DNA of 64,000 nt from Amyelois transitella (taxonomy: Eukaryota; Arthropoda; Insecta; Lepidoptera; Pyralidae): positions 2,093,501 through 2,157,500 of the forward strand of contig NC_083506.1 in the NCBI RefSeq assembly GCF_032362555.1. The letters are read 5' to 3'. The first letter of the stretch is position 1; each line of letters begins with the position of its first letter. Positions 10,624 through 21,638 of this stretch are shown here, in pieces. Both the position numbers and the translations under genes were made by a program. Below the pieces are notes generated by a model. It was given only the letters and a program-made list of their open reading frames with translations. It did no database searches and had not been told where the DNA came from.

Positions 10624-11025
10624 CATACATACATTTAATCACGCCTTTTTACCGGAAAGGTAGGCAGAGACTACATTAAGATCCCCGGTAAAGTCTCACC
10701 AGGGAGCCAGTAGGCATCATGGTAGAATGCGTAGTCGAACCCATGATGCCTTCAAAATGGCAGGAAGGCAGCGCCGGAGGGGTTTTAGTGCGGTAGGCTG
10801 TCCTTAGGTGCCAGGAGTCCCACACTCCCCTGAATGAAGACCCAGGGGAATCCGTAAAAAGGAATTCCGTTCCGTCAAAAAAAAATAATAGGCAGAGACT
10901 ACATCTTTCCACTTGCCACGATCTCTACATATTTCCTTCGTTTCATCCACATTCATAACTCTCTTCATGCAAACTCGGCGGCAAAGGGTCAGGTCAAGAG
11001 TACCCGAAACCGCTGAGATGAAGAG
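10624..11025 (-). mobile_element. RTE LINE 3' fragment with inverted end and nested insertion
   Basis: Positions 10624-10676 and 10889-10985 match the 3' end of the RTE LINE at 43343-45969, minus strand (AATCACGCC.., TTTCCACTTGCCACGATCTC, ATTCATAACTCTCTTCATGC). From about 10986 the sequence flips to the + orientation of the same element (AAAGGGTCAGGTCAAGAGTA..), a 5' inversion. The element is split at 10677-10888 by another retroposon. Confidence 0.75.
10677..10888 (+). mobile_element. 3' tail of a different non-LTR retrotransposon, with 16-bp target duplication
   Basis: A 212-base insert ending in GTCAAAAAAAAATAA, flanked by perfect copies of TAGGCAGAGACTACAT at 10661-10676 and 10889-10904. 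The body (CCGGTAAAGTCTCACC, GGGGAATCCGTAAAAAGG) looks like the 3' UTR of a lepidopteran LINE that ends in poly(A), unlike the RTE it sits in. The clade is not determined. Confidence 0.75.
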
Positions 11026-11171
11026 TACCTACATATGAAAACCTTGATATGAAGTTACCTACGTTCGTCTTTTACGTCATTCCCTTTTCAGCTTTCACCA
11101 CTTACACTAGTATATGTATATAATTTCTTTTTTATAAGTGAAGTATTTATATCAAAAATTTAATTAAATCT

Positions 11172-11290
11172 TTAGACAAGCAACCTGTCACTTTTGAATC
11201 TAATTACCATTATTAAGCCTGCACGTGGCCTCTTAGTCATTTCACGACTGATGGCTCTGTCTACCCCATAACGAATAAAGAAGAGATAAT
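11172..11290 (+). repeat. SINE-A, 3' half
   Basis: Starts at CAAGCAACCTGTCAC and runs to the CTCTGTCTACCCC region. The head is missing. Confidence 0.65.
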
Positions 11291-11306
11291 ATGTTTGAAG
11301 AATATC

Positions 11307-11423
11307 GACGAACTTGCATGAAGTGACTTATGAATGAGTATGCAGGGATTGTGGTAAGTGGAAATATGTGTTCTGTGCCTACCCCTACAGCAAAGAGGCG
11401 TGATTTATGTATGTATGTATGTA
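11307..11423 (+). mobile_element. RTE LINE 3' fragment
   Basis: Diverged match to the last ~115 bases of the RTE (GTATGCAGGGATTGTGG.., TGCCTACCCC..AAAGAGGCGTGATT) with a (TATG)n tail. Confidence 0.7.
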
Positions 11424-11646
11424 GAATACATGTTGTAATGTCAGAAAATCCAACCCACTTACTCATTCTTCTGCACTATAATTATTTTGTGCCATCAATT
11501 CAATAATTTCGAATCTCAACATGAATATTTATACTAATTCCTAGGTGTTAAAATGGTAATCATAGGAGAATTATAGTTATAAGGCTCCATGCTATTTCAT
11601 CTTTTGGAGCCAAATTAACGTGTATTAAGAACCGTTTTGTGATAGA

Positions 11647-11653
11647 TATAAGG
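11647..11653 (+). promoter_or_regulatory. TATA box of G3
   Basis: TATAAGG, 52 bases upstream of the G3 start codon. Confidence 0.55.
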
Positions 11654-11698
11654 TGAGAAGACTATGGTTGTCGTGCATTGAGCCTTGGAGCCTGCACC

Positions 11699-12687
11699 AT
11701 GAGGTCTTTTTCAACTATTATGTCATTGTATTATATAGTTACGATTGCATTCGCTGGTAGAACAAGTAAGTGCATTTTAAAACCAGTTATATATACTCGT
11801 ATACACACATATATATATATATATAATTGGTGGTTTGTTAAAAAAAATATTATCAACATTCAGTTACCTTACTTTTGACAATTTCATTTGAATACTGTTG
11901 AACTAACTATATATACCAAACCTTTGTTTTCTGTCAAAAAATTTGACTAAATTTTAGCAGTAATAGAACATGGAGCTAATAAACGAAGAATAAGTACTTA
12001 CACAAAGTTTCAATTAAAAGTAAAAGGATTTACCATCTCTCTCTTCTTTAGTCTAACTTAGTCTTAATGTAAGAGAGAGTGTTAGTGTGTTCTTGATTAT
12101 CAGCTGCATAATTTTAAGTTCAGAGCGATTAATTTGCCACAATTTTTACCACACCTCATATTTTTTATAACTGGAAGATTTATAACAATTTCGACCTTAC
12201 AGATGACCACAGAAAGATAGATCGTCGAGATATCCCACAGTCACCTAACAAGATAATAGGCGTCGCAAGCATTGCCGGTATCACAAACAGAAATGGAAGA
12301 GTTTCTTCCCTCACTGGGATAAAACTAATCCCCGGGATAGATTCCCCAGATTTAATAACCCGAGATACATCACCATTCTTGTATCCACTGACAGTAACTA
12401 AAGAATTCGGGGACAAATACGCATCAGGAACGATCCAGGTTTACCCAGGGTCTGTCATGGTATCCTCGACTGCAGGTTCAGGGTATAAACCAGATTGGAA
12501 GTGGCCGAAGATCAATATGCCGTTGGATGATGTTTTCTTACCTCATCTAGATGTGTTTGACGACCCAAGGAGCTTAGATCCGTGGTTCCCGAAGGATGTA
12601 TTCAAGGCTGCGCCACCACCAAATTTTAATGTACCAGCGAGCTGGATGTTTCCTCATTTTAATCCGTTTTTAAACCTTTGGCGTTAA
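11699..12687 (+). CDS. G3: secreted protein of unknown family
   Basis: Exons 11699-11765 and 12203-12687, joined in phase 1 (donor A|GTAAGT, acceptor cttacag), giving about 183 aa. Exon 1 encodes a signal peptide (MRSFSTIMSLYYIVTIAFAG). Exon 2 starts with a charged DHRKIDRRDIPQ segment, then GVASIAGITNRNGRVSSLTG, a Pro/Asp/Lys/Trp-rich stretch (KPDWKWPKINMPLDD) and a C-terminus FPHFNPFLNLWR. The NRNGRV and FNPFL motifs echo the VNDNGRVYGNV and FNPFL motifs of G1' and G2', so this may be a distant relative on the opposite strand; that link is weak. There are no cysteine patterns or catalytic motifs. The shared gene structure places it in the cluster. Confidence 0.75.
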
Positions 12688-12843
12688 CCCATGGCATTAA
12701 TTAAAACTTTTCGCATAAATGTATGAAATTTGGGTGTATAAAAATATTAATAGACTTTTTCTTAATTTTTCAAACCTGGAAATCATATTCATAAATTGTA
12801 TGACAAATAATTGTAATGATAACAATTTTAACGGTTACTATGG

Positions 12844-12881
12844 TCAAGTTTAGTAAGAATAAGGATTCTTACTAAACTTGA
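12844..12881. repeat. Perfect 17-bp inverted repeat
   Basis: Arms TCAAGTTTAGTAAGAAT (12844-12860) and its exact complement (12865-12881) with a 4-base loop. It lies about 150 bases past the G3 stop, so a transcript extending this far would carry the hairpin. Confidence 0.8.
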
Positions 12882-13403
12882 TATATCTTTATTTATTTTC
12901 TTTACTTATATAAATAAATTAATATCTGAAAGTTAAATGAATTTTAGTAAGTAAATAGAAATTTATTCCTCGATGAGATCATCCAGGTGAATTGTTGATG
13001 CAAATGTAATTTCAAAATAGTTTGACATAAAATCATTACAAATCCCAATTTCCAATGTCATTTATTTATATCAAAACATATCAAATACTCTTAAATGACC
13101 GATTGGTAGTTAAAGTGTTTTGCTCTATAAATCAAATGACAAATTTAAAACGCCGTATAAATGACATCAACGCGTCATTATAATAGTTTTTCTAACCCAC
13201 TTCAAAAAAGAGGTCTACAATTTGGTGTGTCAAATATTAAATTAAACAAATAAAATCAGTTAACGTATCAACAGAGCTACATTCGTGCTTGTTGCCTCAA
13301 GATTATGTCAACATTGGAAATCGCACACCCACTCTGTCCTTATGCAACTTGTGAGGTTATTCTGTTAATACGATAGTTCTTTTATAATATTATCTTTTGC
13401 ACA

Positions 13404-13447
13404 GACAGGTTGCTAGCCCATCGCCTAAAAATGAATCCCAAGTCAAG
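13404..13447 (-). repeat. SINE-A scrap
   Basis: GACAGGTTGCTAGCCCATCG..AATCCCAAG matches the middle of SINE-A. The flanking DNA from 12,900 to 13,890 is otherwise unassigned AT-rich sequence. Confidence 0.55.
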
Positions 13448-13899
13448 TTACATGAGTACATTTATTTATTTGTAATATAATATAATAAACTATGACCAAT
13501 AAATATTGATAACATATAGCTTGACCTCTGTGACAACATAATGAATTGATAACTCTGACGTGAAATGCGAAAGAGATACAACATAATATGCTAATCTCAC
13601 CAACTCACTCTTGTAAGCTGTAACTGTGACCTCGTTTAAGAAATAATAAAAATACATCATTATTTTATTATATCGTTTGTTATATTGTGTTTATGTATTA
13701 TGGCTATTAAAGTATATTCGTGAACCGATTTTGATCAATGTAATTAATTGTAAACAGGTTCTGATTATAAATTTATTTTTAACAAATAAATATTTTTTAA
13801 TATCATCTTCTATTGACTGATTGGCTGAGAATAACCCAACAAGCGACAGGGCCGCGGCATCCAACTCTCACAGTTACTTCGTCACAGTACACGCCACAG

Positions 13900-13907
13900 T
13901 ATAACTA
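13900..13907 (+). promoter_or_regulatory. Weak TATA-like box of G4
   Basis: TATAACTA, 52 bases upstream of the G4 start. It is a weaker match than the boxes of its neighbours. Confidence 0.4.
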
Positions 13908-13951
13908 AGTATTTACGCGGAGCAAGCAGTCTACAACATACAAAAACTACA

Positions 13952-16632
13952 ATGCGTGTGTCACTTTTTTTGTTGCTCGCCACAGCCACATTTGTTGCGT
14001 GCCACGCCGCGCCACAGCGACAGTCGGGTTTGCAAACCGGCCACACTGGTAAGTCTTAATTAATTTTCTTGACTGTCGATTGAAGTACAGCCATTTTGAG
14101 GTCAAGTACGTGATGAGTTGGTCGTGTGTTTGAATAAAATTTATTAAATAACTTCTCAACTCAACATACATACATATAGTCTATATCCCTTGCGGGGTAG
14201 ACAGAGCTAGAAGTCTCGAAAAGACTGAAAGGCCACGTTCAGCAATGTATGACTCAATCTTTTAAATTTCATTTATTTTCTTTTTATTTATTTATAACTG
14301 TTGAATGTTAACTTTGTTTACTATTTAACTCAATGTTCTATCAAAGCGAACAAAACTCATATAAATACAAACATATAGTCACGCCTATATCCTTTGCGGC
14401 CAACAGTCTTAAAAACTAAAACGTTTAACATAATAAAATTAGAAAACGGAAAACTGGTTATAAGTATAAAAACCTAAATACCATTTGTGGAATCTTAATA
14501 TAGCCCTGTAATTACTTGAACTAAGGCAATTGACATGTTACTTATAACTCGTGTACAGTCAACAACAAAACATTCATTAGAAAGCGTTTTATTTTTATTT
14601 TACATTTAATAACATCTCGCCTAAGACTGTTTGACAGCAAAATAATTTCGCAAAAAATTTTAATATTTGCAAAACATATACCTACAAATTCAAGGTCAGT
14701 AATTCCTTATGCGTAGAGAAAAACATTGTATTAAAAAAACATTGTAGTGAGTCACACGTTACCACATAACCTATTGTTTTACAAAAATGGCCTGGAAATG
14801 ACCTATCATACATAGTGTAAAATCGCTGCCAGACACTTAGTGTTGAGATTTATGGTGTTTGACCTAAAAAAAGGAGTTGCTTATCAAGTTGATGCCATAT
14901 TAATTGATCCTGTATACAAACATACATATTATCTATTTAAAATATTGAAAGGCCACCTTCAACTGTATGGCTTAATGGTGGAATTGAGATTCAAATAGTG
15001 ACAGGTTGCTAGCACATCGTCTACAAAACGAATATAATCCTATCCCTTAGTTGCTTACAACATCTATAAGAAAGCTATGAAGTGGTGCTCCTATTCTAAT
15101 ATGCCACACCACACGGCGATTCTATATACCTTGTTATTAACCAGAGTTCCATAGTTAAATTATCTCAAAGATTTATAGTTTATTCTTTACAAACAAAAAC
15201 ACAAAAGCAGTTTTACAGAAAAGATAAAATTATGAGAACAAAAGTTTAAAAAAATCTTTAAATATTCTTGCCTAAAAGCGTATAAAAAATGTGAAAACTT
15301 ATCGTTTCAGATTAATCTCTGACTGTACAGATAACATCACTCAATTCGCCTCTGTACAGATCCAAAAAAATTTTTTTTTTAATTTGCAAAATAGCGTAAA
15401 AAAGTTATTATTCCAGATAACAATACTGACCACCAAGAAACCTGTCTTTTATCGTAAACTTGGCGATCCGCCATTAATTCTAACTTAAAATAAATTGAAT
15501 AACGGTGCTTTAAGTGGACACTAAACAGGTCCAAGGCAGTTTGTGTATGAAATTAAGTTATTGCTTTTTTTGGTCTAGCTTTTACACTAGTTTAGTTTTA
15601 AATTTTTGAACAATCACATCGAGGTTCAAATATTAAATAGCAAGATTTGATTTGCACTTTACTCTTTTTTGAATGGAACTCGTGGGCTTCTTTCAGACAT
15701 TTTCTCTCCTCTTTTTCCGATCTTTCTTTACCTCGCTTATCATCTTTCGTCTTCGGCCTGCCACTTCTACCAGGGCCGACGGAGGTTGTATAGCCAGAAA
15801 TTTGTTCTCCAGTTCCATATTTGAATAATTTTATTAAGAATTTTAACTCCAGTTTAAATTTTCAGTGTGGTTCCCGGGATCAATAGAAAAATAATAGGAT
15901 CACGCAAAATAATAGGACCACTCTATTTCTTTTCCATGGCTGACGTAAAAGGAGACTTTTAGGCGATGGGCTAGCAATCTGTCACTACTTGAATCTCAAT
16001 TCTATCATTAAGCCCAACAGCTGAACGTGGCCTTTTAGTCTTTTGACGACTGTTGGCTCTGTCTTCCCCGCAAGGGATATAGACGTAAGTGTCAGATAGG
16101 TAGATAATTAGAAGTCAAGTTGAAATTTAAATACAGAACAAAACAAGTCATACGAGTATTTAAACATACATTTGAGACCATATGACTGCAATTAAACCTC
16201 AATGACAACGAGCAATGCCTTGTGGCGCAGCGGTAGTGCGCTTGTCTGTAACACCGAAGGGTCCGGGTTCGAATCCCGGCCAGGGCATGATGAGAAACGA
16301 ACTTTCTCCGATTGGCCTGGGTCTTGGATGTTTATCTATATAAGTATTTATTATAAAATATAGTATCGTTGAGTTAGTATCTCGTAACACAAGTCTCGAA
16401 CTTACATCGAGGTTAACTCAATCTGTGTTATCTGTCCCGTATGTATTTATTTATAATGTTATCACTTCCAGAAGGCGACAGCATACCATTCATAGAGGAG
16501 GTGGTTGTGGAGTCCACTCTTCACGTGAAGAGTCCCACAGCTGGACGGCAAGCCCGCACCAACACAAAGACCAGCCTTCAAGATGGTGCGCGAGTGTCCG
16601 AGATGAAGCCTAAATATGTTAATTATTCATAG
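13952..16632 (+). CDS. G4: small secreted protein, about 85 aa
   Basis: Exons 13952-14048 and 16472-16632, joined in phase 1 over a 2.4-kb intron (donor G|GTAAGT, acceptor tatcacttccag). The start MRVSLFLLLATATFVACHA is a clear signal peptide, followed by APQRQSGLQTGHT. Exon 2 reads EGDSIPFIEEVVVESTLHV and ends ..MKPKYVNYS. AATAAA follows at once at 16633-16638. The mature protein would be about 65 residues, with an acidic/hydrophobic patch, Lys/Arg/Thr-rich middle and no cysteines. It is not glycine-rich and no family is recognised, but it keeps the cluster's signal-exon and phase-1 layout. The intron is full of SINE-A pieces, and a tRNA-derived SINE ends just before the exon 2 acceptor. An extra small exon in the intron cannot be excluded. 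Confidence 0.7.
14164..14255 (-). repeat. SINE-A, tail half, in G4 intron
   Basis: (CATA)n tail, then ATATCCCTTGCGGGGTAGAC and the following ~50 bases. The head is missing. Confidence 0.7.
14367..14415 (-). repeat. SINE-A scrap in G4 intron
   Basis: ACATATAGTCACGCCTATAT..GCGGCCAACAGTCTTAA is a short internally deleted tail piece. Confidence 0.55.
14918..15117 (-). repeat. SINE-A, diverged, in G4 intron
   Basis: Reads GGCCACCTTCAACTG..GACAGGTTGCTAGCACATCG..CACACCACACGGC. It is clearly related but older than most copies. Confidence 0.65.
15868..16085 (+). repeat. SINE-A with partly repeated head, in G4 intron
   Basis: Starts at GTGTGGTTCCCGGGATCAAT. AATAATAGGA(T/C)CAC occurs twice, then a shortened middle and an end CCGCAAGGGATATAGACGTAA without a (TATG)n tail. 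Confidence 0.75.
16216..16450 (+). repeat. SINE-B, tRNA-derived, in G4 intron
   Basis: The ~72-base head is tRNA-like, with an A-box region TGGCGCAGCGGTAGTGCG and B-box GGTTCGAATCC. The body runs TATAAGTATTTATTATAAAA..GAGTTAGTATCTCG and ends TCTGTCCCGTATGTATTTATT. The exon 2 acceptor of G4 lies only ~20 bases beyond. Confidence 0.85.
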
Positions 16633-16691
16633 AATAAATGGAACCCTTATTTTGTTTTTTATTTATAATAAAAAATTCTTAGGATAAATGT

Positions 16692-16812
16692 GCCGTGTGG
16701 TTCCCGGCACCAATACAAAAAAGAATAGGACGACTCCATCTCTTTCCCATGGATGTCGTAAAAGGCGACTAAGGGATAGGCTTATTAAATTACGATCCAC
16801 TTTTTTAGCCTT
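16692..16812 (+). repeat. SINE-A, 5' half only
   Basis: The head TGCCGTGTGGTTCCCGGCAC and the next 100 bases are well preserved. The element stops after TTTTTTAGCC. Confidence 0.75.
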
Positions 16813-18004
16813 TGAAGCCTAACTCATATTAGATAATGGTTACACATTCATTTGCCTGAATGTATAATCCCATAAGCGTTGTAGTGTAGAGTACATTGAA
16901 ATCCTTATAGTACCTACCTATAAGAAATAAAAAAAAATTTAAAAAAAAAACTTTTAATTTTTTTATCTGTGAAACAATATAATATTCTAGCAATGTGACT
17001 ACTTATTACAATTTCTGAACTGTAATTATAATAAATGTACCTAATTAAATAATGTAAACATTACTGGAATTAATAATAAAAATTACATCAATTAAAAATA
17101 ATGATTACTGGAACACGTCCGTAGTGTGTCTGTTCATGTAAATCATTAAATCCTGTCTGATTGCATCCCACCCCATAAAACCATAAGAAAATTAAGGAAC
17201 AAATTTCAAATCTGTGGTTTAGGCTGTGCTTTCTCTATCAATCAGTCTGTGAGTGTATTCTTCTATTTATAAAAGAAGACAGAAGATTTACACAACCCGT
17301 GTAAAACAAAATAAAAACAAATACGGAACAACTACACAGATTGAGTTAGCCTCCAAGTATGAGAGAAACTTGAGTTACGAGATACTAACTCAACGATACT
17401 ATTTTTCATAAAAATTACTTATAATAGATATCCAAGACCATCATGCCGACACCGGTATTCGAACCCAGGACCTACAGTATAACAGTCAAGCGACAACCAC
17501 TGCGCCACAGTGGCCGTCTATTGCAATAAATCTGTCTTTTTTCTCCGTTGCAAACAAAATTAATTGACATCAAGTACAGTAGCTGAATGCTAAACTTTAA
17601 GTATTACAATAACAATTAAATTAGACTTTTAACTGCGCAGATGTCGTTTTGCGAATTATTTGCGCATTGTAAAGTTTTTTTTAAAGCCTCATTACATTTT
17701 TTTTTTCAATAGGTATTTCAATACTTAATGTACTTTACATGATAAGTAAAGTGTAGGAAAAAGATACAAAAATAATATTAAAATCTTACTTATTTACCAC
17801 CAATAATAATTTTGTGTTTGGCTGGGAAAATCTTGGCTGGTTGTCACGAAAAATTTTATGCGAGCCAATGTATGACCGGACAAAGTGGAGAGAGAAAAAG
17901 CGAATCCCCGTCCTGACGCATTCTGATGAAAGACAGAGTTCGGCAACTCAAATGTTACAGTAAAACTCAGAACCAAAGAGACTTTATGTGGTGATATGCA
18001 ATCT
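16813..18004. other. Gene-free stretch after G4
   Basis: Holds a diverged SINE-B copy (17335-17519) and otherwise AT-rich DNA with no credible exon. Confidence 0.5.
17335..17519 (-). repeat. SINE-B, diverged
   Basis: Minus-strand copy whose head complement includes TTCGAACCCAGGAC and ACTGCGCCACAGTGGCCGTC. The body has several substitutions. Confidence 0.75.
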
Positions 18005-18303
18005 TGCCTTGTGGTTCCCGGCAGCGCCGTGTGGTTCCCGGCAGTGCCGTGTGGTTTCTGGCACCAATACTAAAAAGAAAAGGACCACTCCATCTCTTTC
18101 CCATGGATGTCGTAAAAGGCGACTAAGGCATAGGCTTACAAACTTGGGATTATTTTTTTAGGCGATGGGCTAGCAACCTGTCACTAGTTGAATCTCAATT
18201 CTATCGTTAAGCCAAATAGCTGAACGTGGCCATTCAGTCTTTTCAAGACTTTTGGCTCTGTCTACCCCGCAAGGGATATAGACGTGACCATATGTATGTA
18301 TGT
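18005..18303 (+). repeat. SINE-A with tripled head
   Basis: Three consecutive head units (CCTTGTGGTTCCCGGCA, CCGTGTGGTTCCCGGCA, CCGTGTGGTTTCTGGCA) precede a normal body and a (TATG)n tail. Confidence 0.85.
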
Positions 18304-18378
18304 GTATGTTTATGCAATCTTCACACTAGTTTTGACACCCTTTCATTTATATTTCATTTGTGTCACATACTCAAGTCA

Positions 18379-18581
18379 TCCTACTAATATTATAAATGCG
18401 AAAGTTTGTGAGTATGTCAGTATGGATGTTTGTTACTCTTTCACGCAAAAACTAGTTAACCGATTACGATGAAATTTGGTATGTAGGTAGCTGGAGACCC
18501 AGAATAACATATAGGCTACTTTTTATCCCGGAGTTCCTGCGGGATTGATTCCACGCGGACGAAGTCGCGGGCGGCCTCTTG
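18379..18581 (+). mobile_element. Helitron-like non-autonomous element
   Basis: Begins TCCTACTAATATTATAAATG after an A and ends ..CGCGGGCGGCCTCTTG before a T. The TC start, CTTG (CTAG-like) end and A/T flanks fit Helitron insertion. It has no coding capacity. Confidence 0.6.
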
Positions 18582-19074
18582 TACTGTATAACTTTATTGA
18601 ATAAAGCCATATTTACTGCGAAATGGTTAGTTATTCTACACTGTACTCTATACACTGTCCTCACCTTTAGACATTTACGACAATGATCCTGGATTAGCTG
18701 AATCAGGTATGGCTGGGTCACAGATGCAGCTGTACTCTCTCGTTTTGTGATATTTAACTGACGTATAACGCCTTATGGAATTGAAAAGCAAAGTAATGTT
18801 ATCTGTGGTTTTGCTATGAAGATCTTACTAAACGTATTTTGGAATGTTACGCAACAACATTCTGATTTTATTATAACTTTGTATGCTGTTCTGGACCCCA
18901 AAACGCAGTAAAATTTAGATTACGATATTTCCGTACCTATCCTGAGTGTCGGTGAAGGGTAAGGGATTTAAATACCTATACGATAAATCAATACTCTGTC
19001 ACAATTTTAATTGCGAACTTTCAGGTTGCTTAAGGCGAACCAGAGAGATTTAATTTTGTGTGGTCTTCTTCTTC

Positions 19075-19197
19075 CTGGCTATAGTACCGGTGGCATCCTT
19101 ACCAATCTGAGAGGATCCCGATGTAAAATCTTGACAATGGATCACCATAAGAGCATCGGTTAGTATTCAAACTAATGTACATAACTAAACAAAATGT
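19075..19197 (-). repeat. SINE-C, internally deleted
   Basis: Both ends of the body are present (CTTCTTCCTGGCTATAGTAC and CATAAGAGCATCGGTTAGTA..ATGTACATAAC); the middle is lost. Confidence 0.65.
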
Positions 19198-19674
19198 TAT
19201 AAACAAAACTATTTATAGTCACGACCAGATGTTTCCTAAAACAGTGCCATAAATACAAAAAGCATAAATAAAAAGGCTATATATCTAGACAGTCCCGTCG
19301 GTGTATCATAGACGATGCGTGTCCAATTGTAATGTATTCCAAACAAGCCACGCGACAATGAGATGCGCACGCGCCGGGAATAATGTGAACGGCTGCGCGT
19401 GTTCCCGGGATACAGGGGGATCTTGCATACATACGACCAAGTTTCATACAAAGCAACCACTGTTTCACTCCTTTAGTACCTAATTAAATTTCACAACTCC
19501 TTTTAATAAATATTCTCTTTACTGGCGCAGACGTTTTCCAGTGTTTATCGCTTCGTGGACGTAATAATTTATTGGAAAGCATTATTTGACCAGGTTTAGT
19601 GACTTTTAATTCTGCCCTAAAAATCTCAAGAAGGGTCGTAGTAACGCATCCATATGACGTGGACATATGTTACA

Positions 19675-19879
19675 CTAGAGGCCGCCCGCGACTTCGTCCG
19701 CATGGAAACCCTATCAATCCCGCGGGAACTCTGGGATAAAAAGTAGCCTATGTGTTATTCTGGGTCTTCAGCTACCTACATACCAAATTTCATGGTAATC
19801 GGTTCAGTAGTTTTTGCGTGAAAGAGTAACAAACATCCATACATCCATACAAACTTTCGCCTTTATAATAGTAGTAGGA
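19675..19879 (-). mobile_element. Helitron-like non-autonomous element
   Basis: Minus-strand copy of the element at 62065-62261: on that strand it starts TCCTACTACTATTATAAAGG and ends GCGGCCTCTAG, next to A and T. Confidence 0.65.
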
Positions 19880-20997
19880 TATGTTATTAGGATGCTCGTC
19901 ATCGTACCGAACTTAAATTCGACACTAGCAAAAATAAGCTCCCGATGTAAGTACATAATTTTGATTGTCATAGTAAGAAGCAATTATAAGTAAATAAGTA
20001 AAATAATTAAGTACCAAGAGAAATCTAAACTTTGCTTGAAACAATATGCAATGATATATGGATTTAATTAGTTAAGCAAATTCTCATCAGCCTGTATAAA
20101 TCGCCCAAATAAAAACCATATCCATTTGAATACAATCATGTTAAGTCTTGTGTTGCCACGGTAAAGAAATTAAATTCTCTAGGGTTGTAAAATATTATAC
20201 GGTACAAATACAAACTTTTTCTCTGGAATAATTACAAAAATAAAATATTATACAATAACAAAATAATTTTTAGAAGAACTAGTTTATGTCTTCCAGCAGT
20301 TTAGTCATGAAAGACCTTAAGTTTACGTAACTTTCGCATATTGTTTATATTGTTATAGAAGTGAGGATTAAGAGAAAACAGTTCTATGTATGTAAATTTG
20401 TTGGTGCTAATAAGGCGGTTATATCGCATTTTGCAATTTTGTCCGGGCAATATTTTGGATATTGTTTTTTTGAGAGATGTATAACAAATTTCGCTTTAAC
20501 ACACTATGATTTTTCAAAGTATACTAAAAAAAATTAAAATAAAATTAAACTTCCTGTTACAATTTCTAGGTAAAATTAGACTTGGGATGTATTTTCGTGA
20601 TAAAAGACATGGGTACTAGCGGGAAGAAAATAAAAAGTTCAATACAACCTTAATTTAGATAAATGTATTCATTATTGTATAATAAATATATTTCCAAACA
20701 AACAAAAAAACAGTTGAGTTATTTAATTGTAAAATTAATTAACATTTAAATAGACAACCCTATAATGTTGATATGTTGAGCGGACAAGAATTTTGCGATT
20801 AGTTATTTTACAAGTATAAACGCGACTAGTTTCTAAGAAAGCGATAATTCCTATTCTGGCTTGAAATACGTATGAATTTCTTTTTTACGACTACGATGAA
20901 TATTCAGCTAACAATTATAAAGGATGGTCGCGCAGGCGCATATATTTTTACTGCTTTTAATATACCTCGATCGAATCGGTGATATCCTGGCGAAACT
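19880..20997. other. Unassigned AT-rich DNA
   Basis: No gene or repeat recognised. Confidence 0.5.
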
Positions 20998-21125
20998 AAC
21001 GAGCTTGAATGAAGAGAATTATTAATGCAAATGAAGTGAATGTAGTATGCAGCGATCGTGGCAAGTGGTAAGATTTGATCTCTGCCTACCCCTCTGAAGA
21101 GAGGCTGATATAAATATATTTTATG
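20998..21125 (+). mobile_element. RTE LINE 3' fragment
   Basis: GTATGCAGCGATCGTGGCAA and CTCTGCCTACCCCTC..GAGAGGC match the last ~130 bases of the RTE. The (TATG)n tail has decayed. Confidence 0.65.
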
Positions 21126-21571
21126 AGTCAAATATATAGAGGTATGAAGAAATCACATCTATTGAGCCAACCGAAATATTAGTTCGAGCCTTGTATAATG
21201 ATTAACAAACTCCTTAATATATTTGTTTAGTTTTTTTTTAAATATATGAAAAATTCATTAAGGAACGTGCAGTACCTATTGTGTTTGCGAAAATTTACAA
21301 TGTGTCTACAAACAAAAAATTCAGCGATGACCTTAATCGGGATTTATATTCTACCGCAGTTATTTGCAGCTATTTCGGTGGATTTATTTCATAGAAGGAC
21401 AATAAAATTATGGCGACACGTATTGCATCTTAAATAAGGAGTTTCAATAAAGAAATAAATTAGAAATAGTCTGCCTCTACGCTACAATATTCGACTAACA
21501 AACAGCTTCCTTGGAATGTAAAAATTGGGGAAAAAAAATGATGTTTCTACCCATAATTCGCGTATGTAGGT

Positions 21572-21638
21572 TTAACTGGCGTTCGTCTCGATTTTGACTT
21601 ATAGATAATAAGTCAAAATCGAGACGAACGCCAGTTAA
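21572..21638. repeat. Perfect 31-bp inverted repeat (foldback)
   Basis: Arms 21572-21602 and 21608-21638 are exact reverse complements around the loop AGATA. The arms begin TTAACTGGCGTTCGTCTCG. The transcribed form would be an uninterrupted 31-bp hairpin. Confidence 0.9.

Noticed and set aside
16216-16290. tRNA gene at a tRNA-like sequence with A and B boxes (also at 22329 and 61831)
   Set aside because: The same head is repeated several times with the same non-tRNA body attached, so it is the promoter head of SINE-B, not a tRNA gene.
19277-19483. Cys-containing open frame resembling a small secreted peptide
   Set aside because: It lacks a signal peptide and has competing frames on both strands of a locally GC-rich patch; no support.
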